Positions 1 to 6,464 of a stretch of 8,317 nt of DNA are shown one piece after another. The stretch lies in contig CAIOIN010000114.1 of assembly GCA_903858385.1 (NCBI GenBank), positions 1 through 8,317 of the forward strand, in the 5' to 3' direction. The notes beneath the pieces are model-generated. The model made no database searches and was not told the origin of the DNA. It saw only the letters and a program-made list of their open reading frames with translations. Every line of letters starts with the position of its first letter. Position 1 is the first letter of the stretch. This DNA comes from an uncultured Microcaldota archaeon. GTDB lineage: Archaea > Micrarchaeota > Micrarchaeia > Micrarchaeales > Micrarchaeaceae. The position numbers and the translations under genes were made by a program.

Positions 1-1472
1 ACGGTCTGGACAAGCTCGAAGGCGACAGAAAGGAGCTGGGAGAAAAAGAGAGATCCGCGATTGCGGAGCTCAAGAGCCTTAAGGCGAAGGGCGATGCCGC
101 GACTAGAGAAACCGCTCAGGCGGAGGCGGAATCGAAGAACTGCCTTGCAAAGGTGAAGGAGCGCGACCGCATCCTTGAAGAAATGAAGGGCAAGGATCTC
201 CCATCAATCGAGAAAACCATCAAGAAGGACGATGATGCGCTGCAGGAACTGAGAAAAAACCTTGCAGTATTGAAGGGAAGGAAGCAGGAACTTGAGGAGA
301 GCGTCGACGAACTCAGCAAGGATATAGGCAAATGCCCGGTGTGCGAGCGTGAGCTTGATGATGACTTGAGGCACAAGCTGCTAAAGGACAAGGTTGCACG
401 TTCTGCTGACGTCCTGAGCGCCATGGGGCTGTCTTCGAAGAGCATTGCCGGACTTACCGAGAGGATAGAAAGCGCCACAAAGGAACGAAACGCCTTGCTG
501 CTCTCGAGCAAAAAGCTGGAGGATTACAAGGACATCGAAGGGCTCGCGAAAAAGGCCGGAGAACGTGCCGAGGGTTCGAAGAAGGCATCGTTGGCACTTT
601 ACAAGGATATCGAGAAGAGTGAGGCAGAGCTTGAGGCGGTCAGGAGGATGGTAAAGGCGATTGACACGGATCTGGAAGCCGCGAAGAGGAAGCTGAATCA
701 TGAATCGGAGGTCAAGAAAGACTCAGAATTGCTGTCGGGGAGAAAGGAGGAATTGGCATCGATAAAGGTTGACGAGAAAGCGCTCTACGAATTACAGGAC
801 AGGATCACAAAGGAGAGCTCAAGGCTCAGCGAGGTCATCTCGAAGTTGGAGAGCGGAAAGAGGTATCTCACAAACGTTGATTCGCAAATTGAGGAGAAGG
901 CGAAGCAGATTGCGAGCATGAACCAGATAAAAGAGAGAATAGAGAAAAGGCGGCAGCAGATAAGCGAGATGAACAAGTTCAAGGGCGCGCTGGTCGATAC
1001 CGAAGGCCTCTTGAGGAACAGGCTCATAACATCGATAAACGGCATGATGCAGAGCATCTGGTCTGAAATATATCCTTATGCCGATTACACAGGCATCAGG
1101 CTTGATGCCGGAAGGGATGACTACCGGCTTGAGGCGCGCACGTCGAACGGAGAAGAGGCGAAGTGGTCCGAGGTTGATGGCATGGCCAGCGGCGGAGAGA
1201 GGAGCATGGCGTGCCTGGCCATGAGGATAGCCTTCGCGATGGTGGTGGTGCCCAACCTGAAGTGGCTAATACTCGACGAGCCGACGCACAACATAGATGA
1301 GAACGGCATAGCCAGGTTCGTTGAGATGCTGGGGGACTCGCTGCCGAGAGTCGTGGAACAGGTCTTTGTCATAACACATGAGAGCGAGCTGAAGCAGGTC
1401 AATGCCGCGCGAATCTACCAGTTAGAAAGAGACAAGGACAGGAACGGATACACAAGAGTGGCTGAGCCCTGA
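1..1472 (+). CDS. rad50: Rad50 DNA double-strand break repair ATPase, 3' part (5' end outside window)
   Basis: Rad50 is the SMC-like ATPase that works with the nuclease Mre11 to tether and process DNA ends. The frame is open from base 3, giving 489 visible residues; the N-terminal Walker A lobe lies upstream of the window. Seen in order: charged heptad-rich coiled coil; the zinc hook CPVC at visible residues 111-114 (bases 333-344), which dimerises two Rad50 molecules through zinc; the returning coiled coil to about residue 310; then the C-terminal ABC lobe with signature SGGERS (396-401), Walker B WLILDEP (421-427, catalytic Glu 426), D-loop HNID and the H-loop His 459 in VITHESEL. The GTG at 153 is not the start, because coding continues upstream of it. 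About 375 residues follow the hook, so the coiled-coil arm is fairly short. An mre11 gene would be expected upstream but cannot be seen. The 3' end converges on ftsZ. Confidence 0.95.
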   Translation, partial: GLDKLEGDRKELGEKERSAIAELKSLKAKGDAATRETAQAEAESKNCLAKVKERDRILEEMKGKDLPSIEKTIKKDDDALQELRKNLAVLKGRKQELEESVDELSKDIGKCPVCERELDDDLRHKLLKDKVARSADVLSAMGLSSKSIAGLTERIESATKERNALLLSSKKLEDYKDIEGLAKKAGERAEGSKKASLALYKDIEKSEAELEAVRRMVKAIDTDLEAAKRKLNHESEVKKDSELLSGRKEELASIKVDEKALYELQDRITKESSRLSEVISKLESGKRYLTNVDSQIEEKAKQIASMNQIKERIEKRRQQISEMNKFKGALVDTEGLLRNRLITSINGMMQSIWSEIYPYADYTGIRLDAGRDDYRLEARTSNGEEAKWSEVDGMASGGERSMACLAMRIAFAMVVVPNLKWLILDEPTHNIDENGIARFVEMLGDSLPRVVEQVFVITHESELKQVNAARIYQLERDKDRNGYTRVAEP

Positions 1473-1484
1473 CAGTATTCTGTC
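1471..1484 (+). terminator. Small hairpin at the rad50 stop codon
   Basis: GACAG-TATT-CTGTC forms a perfect 5-bp stem with a 4-base loop, beginning inside the rad50 TGA stop. It lies in the 43-base gap between the convergent rad50 and ftsZ genes. No T-rich tract follows on the + strand, so a role in ending the transcript is only a guess; a stem this short can occur by chance. Confidence 0.25.
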
Positions 1485-1515
1485 GTTATCCTGGCTTAAC
1501 CAAAAGCAGCGGATT

Positions 1516-2553
1516 TTACATCGAGCCGAGTCCCAGGTCCGAGGCCTCGTTCTGAGCGGTCTTGCCCGACAGTATCTGCGAGCTTGAGACGCCGGTGAAT
1601 ATCGCTATTACCTCGACCTTTCCGTTGTATGCGGGATCTATCCTCGCGCCCCATATGACATTGGCATTCGGAGCTGCCTGCTCGGTGAGCCTGCCAGCTA
1701 TCTCGTTTGCCTCTCCCAGCGTCAGATCTTCTCCGCCGCGTATGTGCAGCAGTATTCCCTTCGTGCCTTCGTAATTGACATCGAGAAGCTTGTTGCTCAG
1801 CGTTTCGCGGACCACGTCGTTGACCTTGTTCGCGCCCTTGCCCTCTCCGACGCTTATCATCGCTATGCCGCCGTTGTTCATTATGCTCCTTATGTCCGCA
1901 AAATCTATGTTTATCAGGCTAGGCGTGTTTATCGTCTCCGATATGCCTTTGACCGCCCTCGATGAGACTTCGTCAGCAACCTTGAAGGCCTGATCTATCG
2001 CAAGGTTCGGGTATACGTCTACAAGCCTCTGGTTGTCTATGACTATGAGCGTGTCGCAGCTCTTGCTGAGCTCTTCTATCCCTTTCTTCGCGACCTGCAG
2101 CCTGACCCGCTCCAGCCTGAACGGAAAGGTTATGATGCCGATGACTATCGCGCCGTTCCTCTTTGCGGTGTCTGCGATTATGGGTGCCGCGCCAGTGCCG
2201 GTACCGCCGCCCATGCCCGCAGTCAGGAATAGCAGGTTACAGCCCCTAAGCGCGCTGTCAATCTCGGATCTCGAGTATTCTGCGGCCTTTGCGCCTATGT
2301 CTGGAAATCCGCCGGCCCCTAAGCCGCGCGTGAGCGCCCCGCCTATAAGTATTTTCTTTATGGATGGATCCATGCCGTTGAGGTGCTTCGCATCCGTGTT
2401 GACGGCTATGAGGCTTGCACCCAGGATACCCATCTTGCTTAGCCTTTGTATGGTGTTAGAGCCACCCCCGCCTGCGCCGCAAACCATGATCCTTGCCTTG
2501 AACATGTCTTCCGAAGGAGTGTCATTACTCAAAGCGCTTTCTAACATATCCAT
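1516..2553 (-). CDS. ftsZ: Cell division GTPase FtsZ
   Basis: Tubulin-family GTPase that polymerises at midcell to form the division ring. The 345 residues cover the GTPase and activation domains. Visible motifs: N-terminal nucleotide-binding glycine loop GAGGGGSN (26-33), NTDAKHL (52-58), the tubulin signature GGGTGTG (115-121), and the T7 synergy loop NIDFAD (215-220), whose two Asp residues trigger hydrolysis in the next subunit; the protein therefore looks catalytically competent. The sequence FPFRLER (143-149) fits archaeal rather than bacterial FtsZ. The tail after the folded domain is only about 24 residues and ends DLGLGSM. The start is ATG at 2553, with AGGTGG (2563-2558) four bases upstream; a second ATG lies two codons in. 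I cannot assign it to FtsZ1 or FtsZ2. Archaeal FtsZ usually reaches the membrane through SepF, which is not in this window. Confidence 0.98.
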   Translation of the reverse strand: MDMLESALSNDTPSEDMFKARIMVCGAGGGGSNTIQRLSKMGILGASLIAVNTDAKHLNGMDPSIKKILIGGALTRGLGAGGFPDIGAKAAEYSRSEIDSALRGCNLLFLTAGMGGGTGTGAAPIIADTAKRNGAIVIGIITFPFRLERVRLQVAKKGIEELSKSCDTLIVIDNQRLVDVYPNLAIDQAFKVADEVSSRAVKGISETINTPSLINIDFADIRSIMNNGGIAMISVGEGKGANKVNDVVRETLSNKLLDVNYEGTKGILLHIRGGEDLTLGEANEIAGRLTEQAAPNANVIWGARIDPAYNGKVEVIAIFTGVSSSQILSGKTAQNEASDLGLGSM

Positions 2554-2759
2554 TCAACCACCTGCTATGTTGACACTGAGAAACTATAAAAGACTTAAGG
2601 TCATTCCGTTGAAAAAATAACCGCCTTATCGTGAGGCTGCTTATGGATCGTATATTTGCCATTGATGCGGGAAAGAGGATTGATGCTGCGGTCTGCAGCA
2701 CCTTGCCCCTTCTAGAAATACCTGCCTCTGGGCGTTATCTTTTTATGGCGGTGCTAGAG
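2554..2759. other. Intergenic region between the surface-protein gene and ftsZ
   Basis: This 206-base gap lies between two minus-strand genes. The ftsZ-proximal end holds the promoter and ribosome-binding site. In the middle is a 6-bp stem, TGCTGC-GGTCT-GCAGCA (2684-2700), with no T tract after it on either strand. A + strand reading frame from GTG 2631 runs into the antisense of the surface-protein gene and resembles no family I know. I see no tRNA, no C/D-box pattern and no terminator for the surface-protein gene, so the left part of the gap remains unexplained. Confidence 0.5.
2584..2591 (-). promoter_or_regulatory. TATA box (box A) for ftsZ
   Basis: On the minus strand this reads TTTTATAG, close to the archaeal box A consensus. 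Its centre is about 35 bases before the ftsZ ATG, which would place the transcript start near 2564, just ahead of the AGGTGG ribosome-binding site. The leader would be very short. Inferred from position and sequence only. Confidence 0.55.
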
Positions 2760-3944
2760 CTACTTTTTCTTCTTGGACATAGCCCATGCTGCCACTACGA
2801 TTATGACGGCAACGACCACTATCCCGAGATAGAGCATCGTATTTGATCCGCCCGTGGCCGTGCTTTGCGGCACTGTCGTAGAATTGGTTGCTTGCTGCAG
2901 TATGGTGGTAGACGCCGCTATTGTCGTAGACGCGATCGTCGGCAGTATCGTTGTCGTTGTCACAACTTTTGGATAGGACGGCGTGCTGTTCATGTACGAA
3001 TCTGAGAGCAGGTTCGTGTTCGAGGCATTGAGGCTGATCTTGCCCAGTGATCCGACAAGGACCACTTGAGTCATCGGCTTGCCAGCAGCCTGGTATAGCG
3101 GGTTGTTCGAATTTATTGCTGGTATGGCGTTATCTGTCGTTACAAAAGCTGCCTTAAGCGCCGAAAAGGATGTCAGGCAGTCGCCCGTCGGGTTGCTCAG
3201 GTTTGACGGCGCCACCTGCTTGCACTTCCCGGTTGTCGCATTCGGGAATATGTTGGGGTCGTACACTGCTACCCTGACCAGGTATGAAAGAGTCGGAGTG
3301 CCCGTTTTGTTCGAGGGCAATATCTTATCGTTGGCGGGATTTGGAAGTACTCCTTCTGGCAATCCATTTATCCCGTTGTATATGCCTAGGCTTTTCTCTA
3401 TTGCGCTCTGCTTTGGAGAATAGAAGTACGATATTTTATTGCTGGAGCATTCCGATGCCGTGCCCGATGCACCGCACTGGGTCGCTATGGTCATTCCGTT
3501 GTAGGTCGGATATCCTTGCGGTGTCGCGCCCCACGAGGCGATGCCGTATATTGACAGCCCGGTGAATGAAGGTATCAGATTCCATCTTGGCATGTCTGTC
3601 GAGGTTCTGTTCACTATCGTGCCAACTTCGCAATTGGTGAATCCCAGGGCGTTGGCCGTTTCGGTGCTGTTAGGGTAAAGACTGTTTAATGACGGAGCAC
3701 AGGTGCTGTTCGAGTAGGTGACAAGCGTCACTATGCTGCCGTTCTGGAATGCAGGTGAATAGGACTTTGTTATTGTGGGTGCGACTGTCGTGGTAGCATT
3801 GAATATTACGCCTCTGAATGCAGAAGCGGTTCTGAAGGACAGGGTGCTGCTTGCATTTGTGCCTGATCCGAAGATCAATAACGGAAGTATGAACGCCGCT
3901 AGTATCGCGCTGAAAAGGACCATGCTTAGATATTTGTTTTTCAT
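2760..3944 (-). CDS. Predicted secreted, C-terminally membrane-anchored surface glycoprotein of unknown function
   Basis: I do not recognise a named family. Topology is clear: a basic N-terminus and hydrophobic signal segment (about residues 7-27), an extracellular region, a Ser/Thr-rich stalk (about 328-366, with repeated TTT and STT), a transmembrane helix (about 369-389) and a basic KKKK end. That fits a protein displayed outside and held by its C-terminus, with the lysines inside. The outer part has 12 N-X-S/T sequons (Asn 30, 49, 68, 79, 92, 112, 212, 235, 248, 306, 319, 354) and six cysteines (82, 105, 157, 166, 241, 256) that could make three disulfides. No PGF-CTERM-like sorting signal is seen. 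ATG 3944 is chosen because GGTGGG (3953-3948) lies just upstream and the signal peptide starts there. It is on the same strand as ftsZ but has its own promoter. It could be an S-layer-associated protein or adhesin; this is inference. Confidence 0.85.
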   Translation of the reverse strand: MKNKYLSMVLFSAILAAFILPLLIFGSGTNASSTLSFRTASAFRGVIFNATTTVAPTITKSYSPAFQNGSIVTLVTYSNSTCAPSLNSLYPNSTETANALGFTNCEVGTIVNRTSTDMPRWNLIPSFTGLSIYGIASWGATPQGYPTYNGMTIATQCGASGTASECSSNKISYFYSPKQSAIEKSLGIYNGINGLPEGVLPNPANDKILPSNKTGTPTLSYLVRVAVYDPNIFPNATTGKCKQVAPSNLSNPTGDCLTSFSALKAAFVTTDNAIPAINSNNPLYQAAGKPMTQVVLVGSLGKISLNASNTNLLSDSYMNSTPSYPKVVTTTTILPTIASTTIAASTTILQQATNSTTVPQSTATGGSNTMLYLGIVVVAVIIVVAAWAMSKKKK

Positions 3945-3980
3945 TAACCCACCAGGATTCGTATCTCCATGGAAAGATTA

Positions 3981-3989
3981 CTATTTAAA
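3981..3989 (-). promoter_or_regulatory. TATA box for the surface-protein gene
   Basis: The minus strand reads TTTAAATAG, centred about 41 bases before the ATG. A transcript start near 3960 would leave a leader of about 16 bases containing the GGTGGG ribosome-binding site. The geometry matches the pilin promoter in this window. Confidence 0.55.
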
Positions 3990-4074
3990 CTTTACGTTGA
4001 TATGGGGCGAATACGCCAGAGGGCAATGCCGGACATAGTTGCCAGAAGTGCCGATGTGGGGTGATTTACGGCAT

Positions 4075-4084
4075 CTTTTTATAC
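4075..4084 (+). promoter_or_regulatory. TATA box for the rpl10e-dph2 transcript
   Basis: CTTTTTATAC is a good box A match, centred about 46 bases before the L10e ATG; it predicts a leader of about 20 bases with no evident Shine-Dalgarno sequence. A second TATA-like element, GTATAC at 4101-4106, is about 23 bases before the ATG and would give a leaderless mRNA. Two short inverted repeats lie upstream: GGCAA/TTGCC (4022-4026, 4039-4043) and TGCCG/CGGCA (4049-4053, 4069-4073). Which box is used cannot be decided from sequence. Confidence 0.5.
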
Positions 4085-4125
4085 CTTTGTTGGTAAAACA
4101 GTATACTACTACTTTAGTGTTTATT

Positions 4126-4665
4126 ATGGCTAGACTCAGACCCGCCAGGACTTGCAGGGACATCACCTCACAGCCTTGGTCGAGGTATTCGCTCAGGAAA
4201 CCGAGAAAGAACTATGTCAGGGCGCTGCCGCACACCAGCCTTCTGGTGTTCAACATGGGCGTGCGCAAGGACACCTACGATCTCGAACTGACGCTCAGGC
4301 CGGAGCAATCGCTCCAGTTGCGCTCGAACGCATTGGAATCGGCGAGGCAGCTCATAAACAAGTATCTTGAGAACAGCATACCGTTGGACTATTCGCTCAG
4401 GGTTCTCGTGTATCCGCACAACGTGATAAGGGAGCACAAGATGTCGACTGCTGCCGGTGCAGACCGAACGTCAAGAGGTATGTCCCTCTCTTTCGGCAGG
4501 CCGGTTGCCGTAGCAGCGAGGATAAAGGAGGATCAGCCGATATTCATGCTGCAGACCATGAAGGCGAACCGCGAAGTGGCGGTGCAGGCGCTTAGGAGGT
4601 CGACGGCGAAGCTTTCGGGCACCTACAAGGTAAAGGCAGTCGAGAAGGTAATGCCGAAGCAGTAA
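4126..4665 (+). CDS. rpl10e: Large-subunit ribosomal protein L10e (uL16 family)
   Basis: Component of the large ribosomal subunit near the A-site tRNA and the central protuberance, homologous to bacterial L16. The 179 residues match the family over their whole length: the opening MARLRPARTCRDI, the NMGVRKDTYDLELTL strand (43-57), SNALESARQLINKYL (67-81), and the signature around RVLVYPHNVIREHKMSTAAG (92-111) followed by ADR and SLSFGRPVA. A longer reading frame begins at TTG 4039, but family members start at the MARLRP position, and both candidate TATA boxes lie inside the putative extension, so ATG 4126 is preferred. No clear Shine-Dalgarno sequence precedes it. The gene is 34 bases upstream of dph2 and probably shares its transcript; a T5 run just after the stop might reduce readthrough. 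Confidence 0.97.
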   Translation: MARLRPARTCRDITSQPWSRYSLRKPRKNYVRALPHTSLLVFNMGVRKDTYDLELTLRPEQSLQLRSNALESARQLINKYLENSIPLDYSLRVLVYPHNVIREHKMSTAAGADRTSRGMSLSFGRPVAVAARIKEDQPIFMLQTMKANREVAVQALRRSTAKLSGTYKVKAVEKVMPKQ

Positions 4666-4671
4666 TCCCTC

Positions 4672-4676
4672 TTTTT
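4672..4676 (+). terminator. Oligo-T run after rpl10e
   Basis: Five T residues follow the L10e stop by 6 bases. Archaeal RNA polymerase can terminate at oligo-T runs with little or no hairpin, so this may be a weak partial terminator between rpl10e and dph2. The only flanking pairing is a loose AATGC/GCATT with a long loop. It is not strong enough to exclude cotranscription. Confidence 0.25.
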
Positions 4677-4699
4677 GCATTTAAGGTTCAGGTAGGTCT

Positions 4700-5626
4700 A
4701 TGCGCATTCTATTGCAGTTTCCAGAAGGGCTCAAGCAGCAGGCGCTCAAGCATGCGAAAGCGCTCGAGCTTGAGGGGAACGAGGTCTTCATATCCGCGTC
4801 TCCGACCTTCGGGGCCTGCGATCTCGCCCTGGATGAGATGAGGACTATAAAGGCCGACAAGCTGGTGCATTTCGGCCACTGCGAATTCAAGAGCGCGGGT
4901 TCCGATGTCGAGTATGTCGAATACCGCGTGGATGCTCCTTTGGATATTATCAAAGATACTCTTAGCAAGCTCGATGGTTTTAGGACCGTGGGTCTGATCA
5001 CGACCATACAGCACATCCATCAGCTTGAAGAGATCAGGGCTTTCTATGAGAAGAGCGGGAAGAGGGTTCTGATTGGAAAACCCTATGGCCCTGCGAAGAT
5101 GGATGGGCAGGTGCTTGGCTGCGATGCAGGGAGCGCCGCAAGCGTAGATAAGGATGTCGATGCGTTCGTCTATTTTGGCGGTGGGATGTTCCACCCGGTT
5201 GGCGCGCTGCTCGCTACGACGAAGCCGTTCTTCGTCGCGGACCCGTTCATCAACAAGTTCGAAAGGATTGATGGACAGAGAGAGGTCTATGTAAAGAAAA
5301 GGAAGGGGAAGGTGCTTGGCGCGCTCGGTGCCAAGAGATTCGCGATAATGTTAAGCACGAAGTCGGGCCAGTTCAACATCGGGCTGGCGAAGACGCTGAA
5401 AGGCAGGATAGAAGAGGTGGGATTGGATGCAGAGATAGTGGTTGCCAACACATTCGACTTCGATTCCCTGAACAACATGATGGAGTTCGACGCGTTCGTG
5501 AACACCGCATGCCCAAGGATAGCGATCGATGATTCTGACAGGCTCAGGAAGCCCCTGCTAGGCGCAGATGAACTGGCAGAGGTATTGAGGATGAAGGGAG
5601 AGCTGGAATCAGCGAAGAAGCGATAA
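4700..5626 (+). CDS. dph2: Diphthamide biosynthesis enzyme Dph2 (3-amino-3-carboxypropyl transferase)
   Basis: Catalyses the first step of diphthamide formation: a [4Fe-4S]-dependent, noncanonical radical cleavage of S-adenosylmethionine that moves a 3-amino-3-carboxypropyl group onto a histidine of elongation factor 2. Archaeal Dph2 acts as a homodimer. The 308 residues show the start MRILLQFPEGLKQQA typical of the family and the three cluster-binding cysteines, one per domain: Cys40 in FGACDLA, Cys141 in LGCDAG, and Cys271 in NTACPRIAIDD. All three are present, so the enzyme should be functional. ATG 4700 is supported by AGGTAGGT at 4690-4697. It lies 34 bases after rpl10e on the same strand, so it is probably cotranscribed; both products serve translation elongation. 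Later pathway genes (dph5, dph6) are not in the window. Confidence 0.96.
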   Translation: MRILLQFPEGLKQQALKHAKALELEGNEVFISASPTFGACDLALDEMRTIKADKLVHFGHCEFKSAGSDVEYVEYRVDAPLDIIKDTLSKLDGFRTVGLITTIQHIHQLEEIRAFYEKSGKRVLIGKPYGPAKMDGQVLGCDAGSAASVDKDVDAFVYFGGGMFHPVGALLATTKPFFVADPFINKFERIDGQREVYVKKRKGKVLGALGAKRFAIMLSTKSGQFNIGLAKTLKGRIEEVGLDAEIVVANTFDFDSLNNMMEFDAFVNTACPRIAIDDSDRLRKPLLGADELAEVLRMKGELESAKKR

Positions 5627-5665
5627 GCAGTCTTTACTCTAAACATCTGCGTCCTGTTCCGTTCA

Positions 5666-5700
5666 TTGCCGCACGTCCATCGGCAAACTTTTCCTTGTTT
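5666..5700 (+). terminator. Probable dph2 terminator hairpin with pyrimidine-rich tail
   Basis: TTGCCG (5666-5671) pairs with CGGCAA (5681-5686) across a 9-base loop, and a T/C-rich stretch (ACTTTTCCTTGTTT) follows. It begins 40 bases after the dph2 stop in the gap before the convergent pilin gene. The pyrimidine-rich tail resembles those after the spt4 and pilin hairpins on the other strand. Confidence 0.45.
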
Positions 5701-5742
5701 GAATGCCATAGTGGAAAACGTAGAGCGCTGACGCTGAAATCA

Positions 5743-5789
5743 ATAAAAAAGAAAAAGAGAAAAAAGGCAACCGTTATTAGGTTGCCTTT
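5743..5789 (-). terminator. Strong terminator hairpin with T tracts for the pilin-like gene
   Basis: Perfect 10-bp stem: AAAGGCAACC and GGTTGCCTTT (5789-5780 and 5772-5763, minus-strand order) around a 7-base loop. On the minus strand it continues into several T runs broken by single C or CTC (5765-5745). The pilin TAA stop (5779-5777) sits in the loop. The arrangement looks like a bacterial-style intrinsic terminator and is the clearest hairpin in the window. Confidence 0.75.
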
Positions 5790-6337
5790 GCAGTCAGAGT
5801 TGCTATCTGCGTGTAGTAGACAGTGTTGGCCAACGCATTGCATGAACCCGCGATGTTGTTGTTCAAGGCGTTAGCTGCAAACACGTTGCCGCTTGTGGTA
5901 GTCGTGTAGCATGCCCAGATGCTGCCTGCGGTTATTGCACCGACTGCAGTTGACGTTCCAGCAGCTGACACACCCCACTGTATCGTGGTGGTCTGACCGG
6001 AGTACAGTCCGGTTACAACGTTTCCGAATAGCACAGCCGGGGCGTTAGAGGTACTGGCGGTTCCCTGAGGCGCATATAGGAATGCAGTGCTGACCCAGTT
6101 CGTGCCCGTGCTCTGCCCTACCGTGAATACAACGTTACCAGAGCTGTGCGAGTAAGCGACACCGCTGCAGTAAAAGCCTGGGCTTGCGATGCATGTAGTT
6201 CCAATCAGAGATGCTCCACTGAACACTCCGAGGGAGAACAGCGCGCCCAAGACAACCGAGATAATCAAGATTGCCCAGCCGTACGTCATCAAGTACTCCA
6301 TGGCACTTTGAGCCTTCAAACCATTGTGTCGATTCAT
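5777..6337 (-). CDS. Class III signal-peptide (EppA-type) pilin-like surface protein
   Basis: A small secreted filament-type subunit of 186 residues. The N-terminus has a short basic leader, then the class III motif KA-QSAMEYL: prepilin peptidase of the EppA type would cut after Ala9, leaving Gln10 as residue 1 and Glu14 at +5, the conserved glutamate for pilin packing. A hydrophobic helix (about 18-42, YGWAILIISVVLGALFSLGV) follows. The remaining 145 residues are rich in Ala, Thr, Gly and Ser and contain four cysteines (49, 57, 143, 166), enough for two disulfides. N-termini of this form are frequent in Micrarchaeota. ATG 6337 is chosen because the leader is the right length and AGGCGAT, one mismatch from AGGTGAT, lies just upstream. 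No pilus ATPase, membrane platform or peptidase gene is nearby. It could be a major pilin or a minor adhesin-type one. Confidence 0.9.
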   Translation of the reverse strand: MNRHNGLKAQSAMEYLMTYGWAILIISVVLGALFSLGVFSGASLIGTTCIASPGFYCSGVAYSHSSGNVVFTVGQSTGTNWVSTAFLYAPQGTASTSNAPAVLFGNVVTGLYSGQTTTIQWGVSAAGTSTAVGAITAGSIWACYTTTTSGNVFAANALNNNIAGSCNALANTVYYTQIATLTAKAT

Positions 6338-6368
6338 TTTATCGCCTTATTCGCTTTACTATTGTTTA

Positions 6369-6392
6369 GAAAGCTTTAAAAGCATTGCTTTC
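6369..6392. promoter_or_regulatory. Shared TATA region of the pilin/FKBP divergent promoter, flanked by an inverted repeat
   Basis: The minus strand carries CTTTTAAAG (6382-6374), about 41 bases before the pilin ATG, the same geometry as the surface-protein promoter. The element is nearly palindromic (GCTTT-A-AAAGC, 6373-6383), so it might also serve the FKBP gene on the + strand, which would then have a leader of about 60 bases; no other TATA-like box is seen for that gene. The box is enclosed by GAAAGC (6369-6374) and GCTTTC (6387-6392), which could be a dimeric regulator's site. Confidence 0.45.
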
Positions 6393-6464
6393 AGATAACC
6401 ACTACCGACACTTGCATCCGCCAACTCGTGGCTTCGGATTGCCTGCTGCTTGGATAGTGATACG

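Noticed and set aside
116..511. Serine-rich minus-strand reading frame opposite rad50.
   Set aside because: It is a mirror of Lys/Glu-rich coiled-coil codons, which read as Ser/Leu/Phe on the other strand.
2033..2620. 195-residue plus-strand reading frame opposite ftsZ.
   Set aside because: It is exactly antisense to the conserved FtsZ GTPase domain; its composition reflects the complement of FtsZ codons and matches no protein family.
2684..2700. Hairpin in the ftsZ upstream gap considered as a small RNA, terminator or riboswitch.
   Set aside because: The 6-bp stem stands alone, with no T tract, no C/D-box motifs and no larger fold that I can see.
2631..2846. Plus-strand 71-residue reading frame from GTG 2631, with a TATA-like sequence upstream at 2585-2591.
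   Set aside because: It runs into the antisense of the surface-protein gene, has no clear ribosome-binding site and no recognisable family; the TATA-like sequence is better explained as the ftsZ box read on the other strand.
2599..3501. A 13-base direct repeat, GGTCATTCCGTTG, at 2599-2611 and 3489-3501.
   Set aside because: One such match is expected about half the time by chance in 8.3 kb; one copy is inside coding sequence and there are no further copies.
4039..4125. N-terminal extension of L10e from TTG 4039.
   Set aside because: The extension overlaps both candidate TATA boxes and family members begin at the MARLRP position.
5634..5843. Minus-strand 69-residue reading frame across the dph2-pilin gap.
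   Set aside because: It overlaps the pilin end out of frame and its poly-Phe stretch is simply the T tract of the terminator.
6450..6464. TTG start for the FKBP gene five codons upstream of the ATG.
   Set aside because: The ATG at 6465 begins the first conserved strand and is preceded by GTGAT; the upstream residues add nothing seen in the family.
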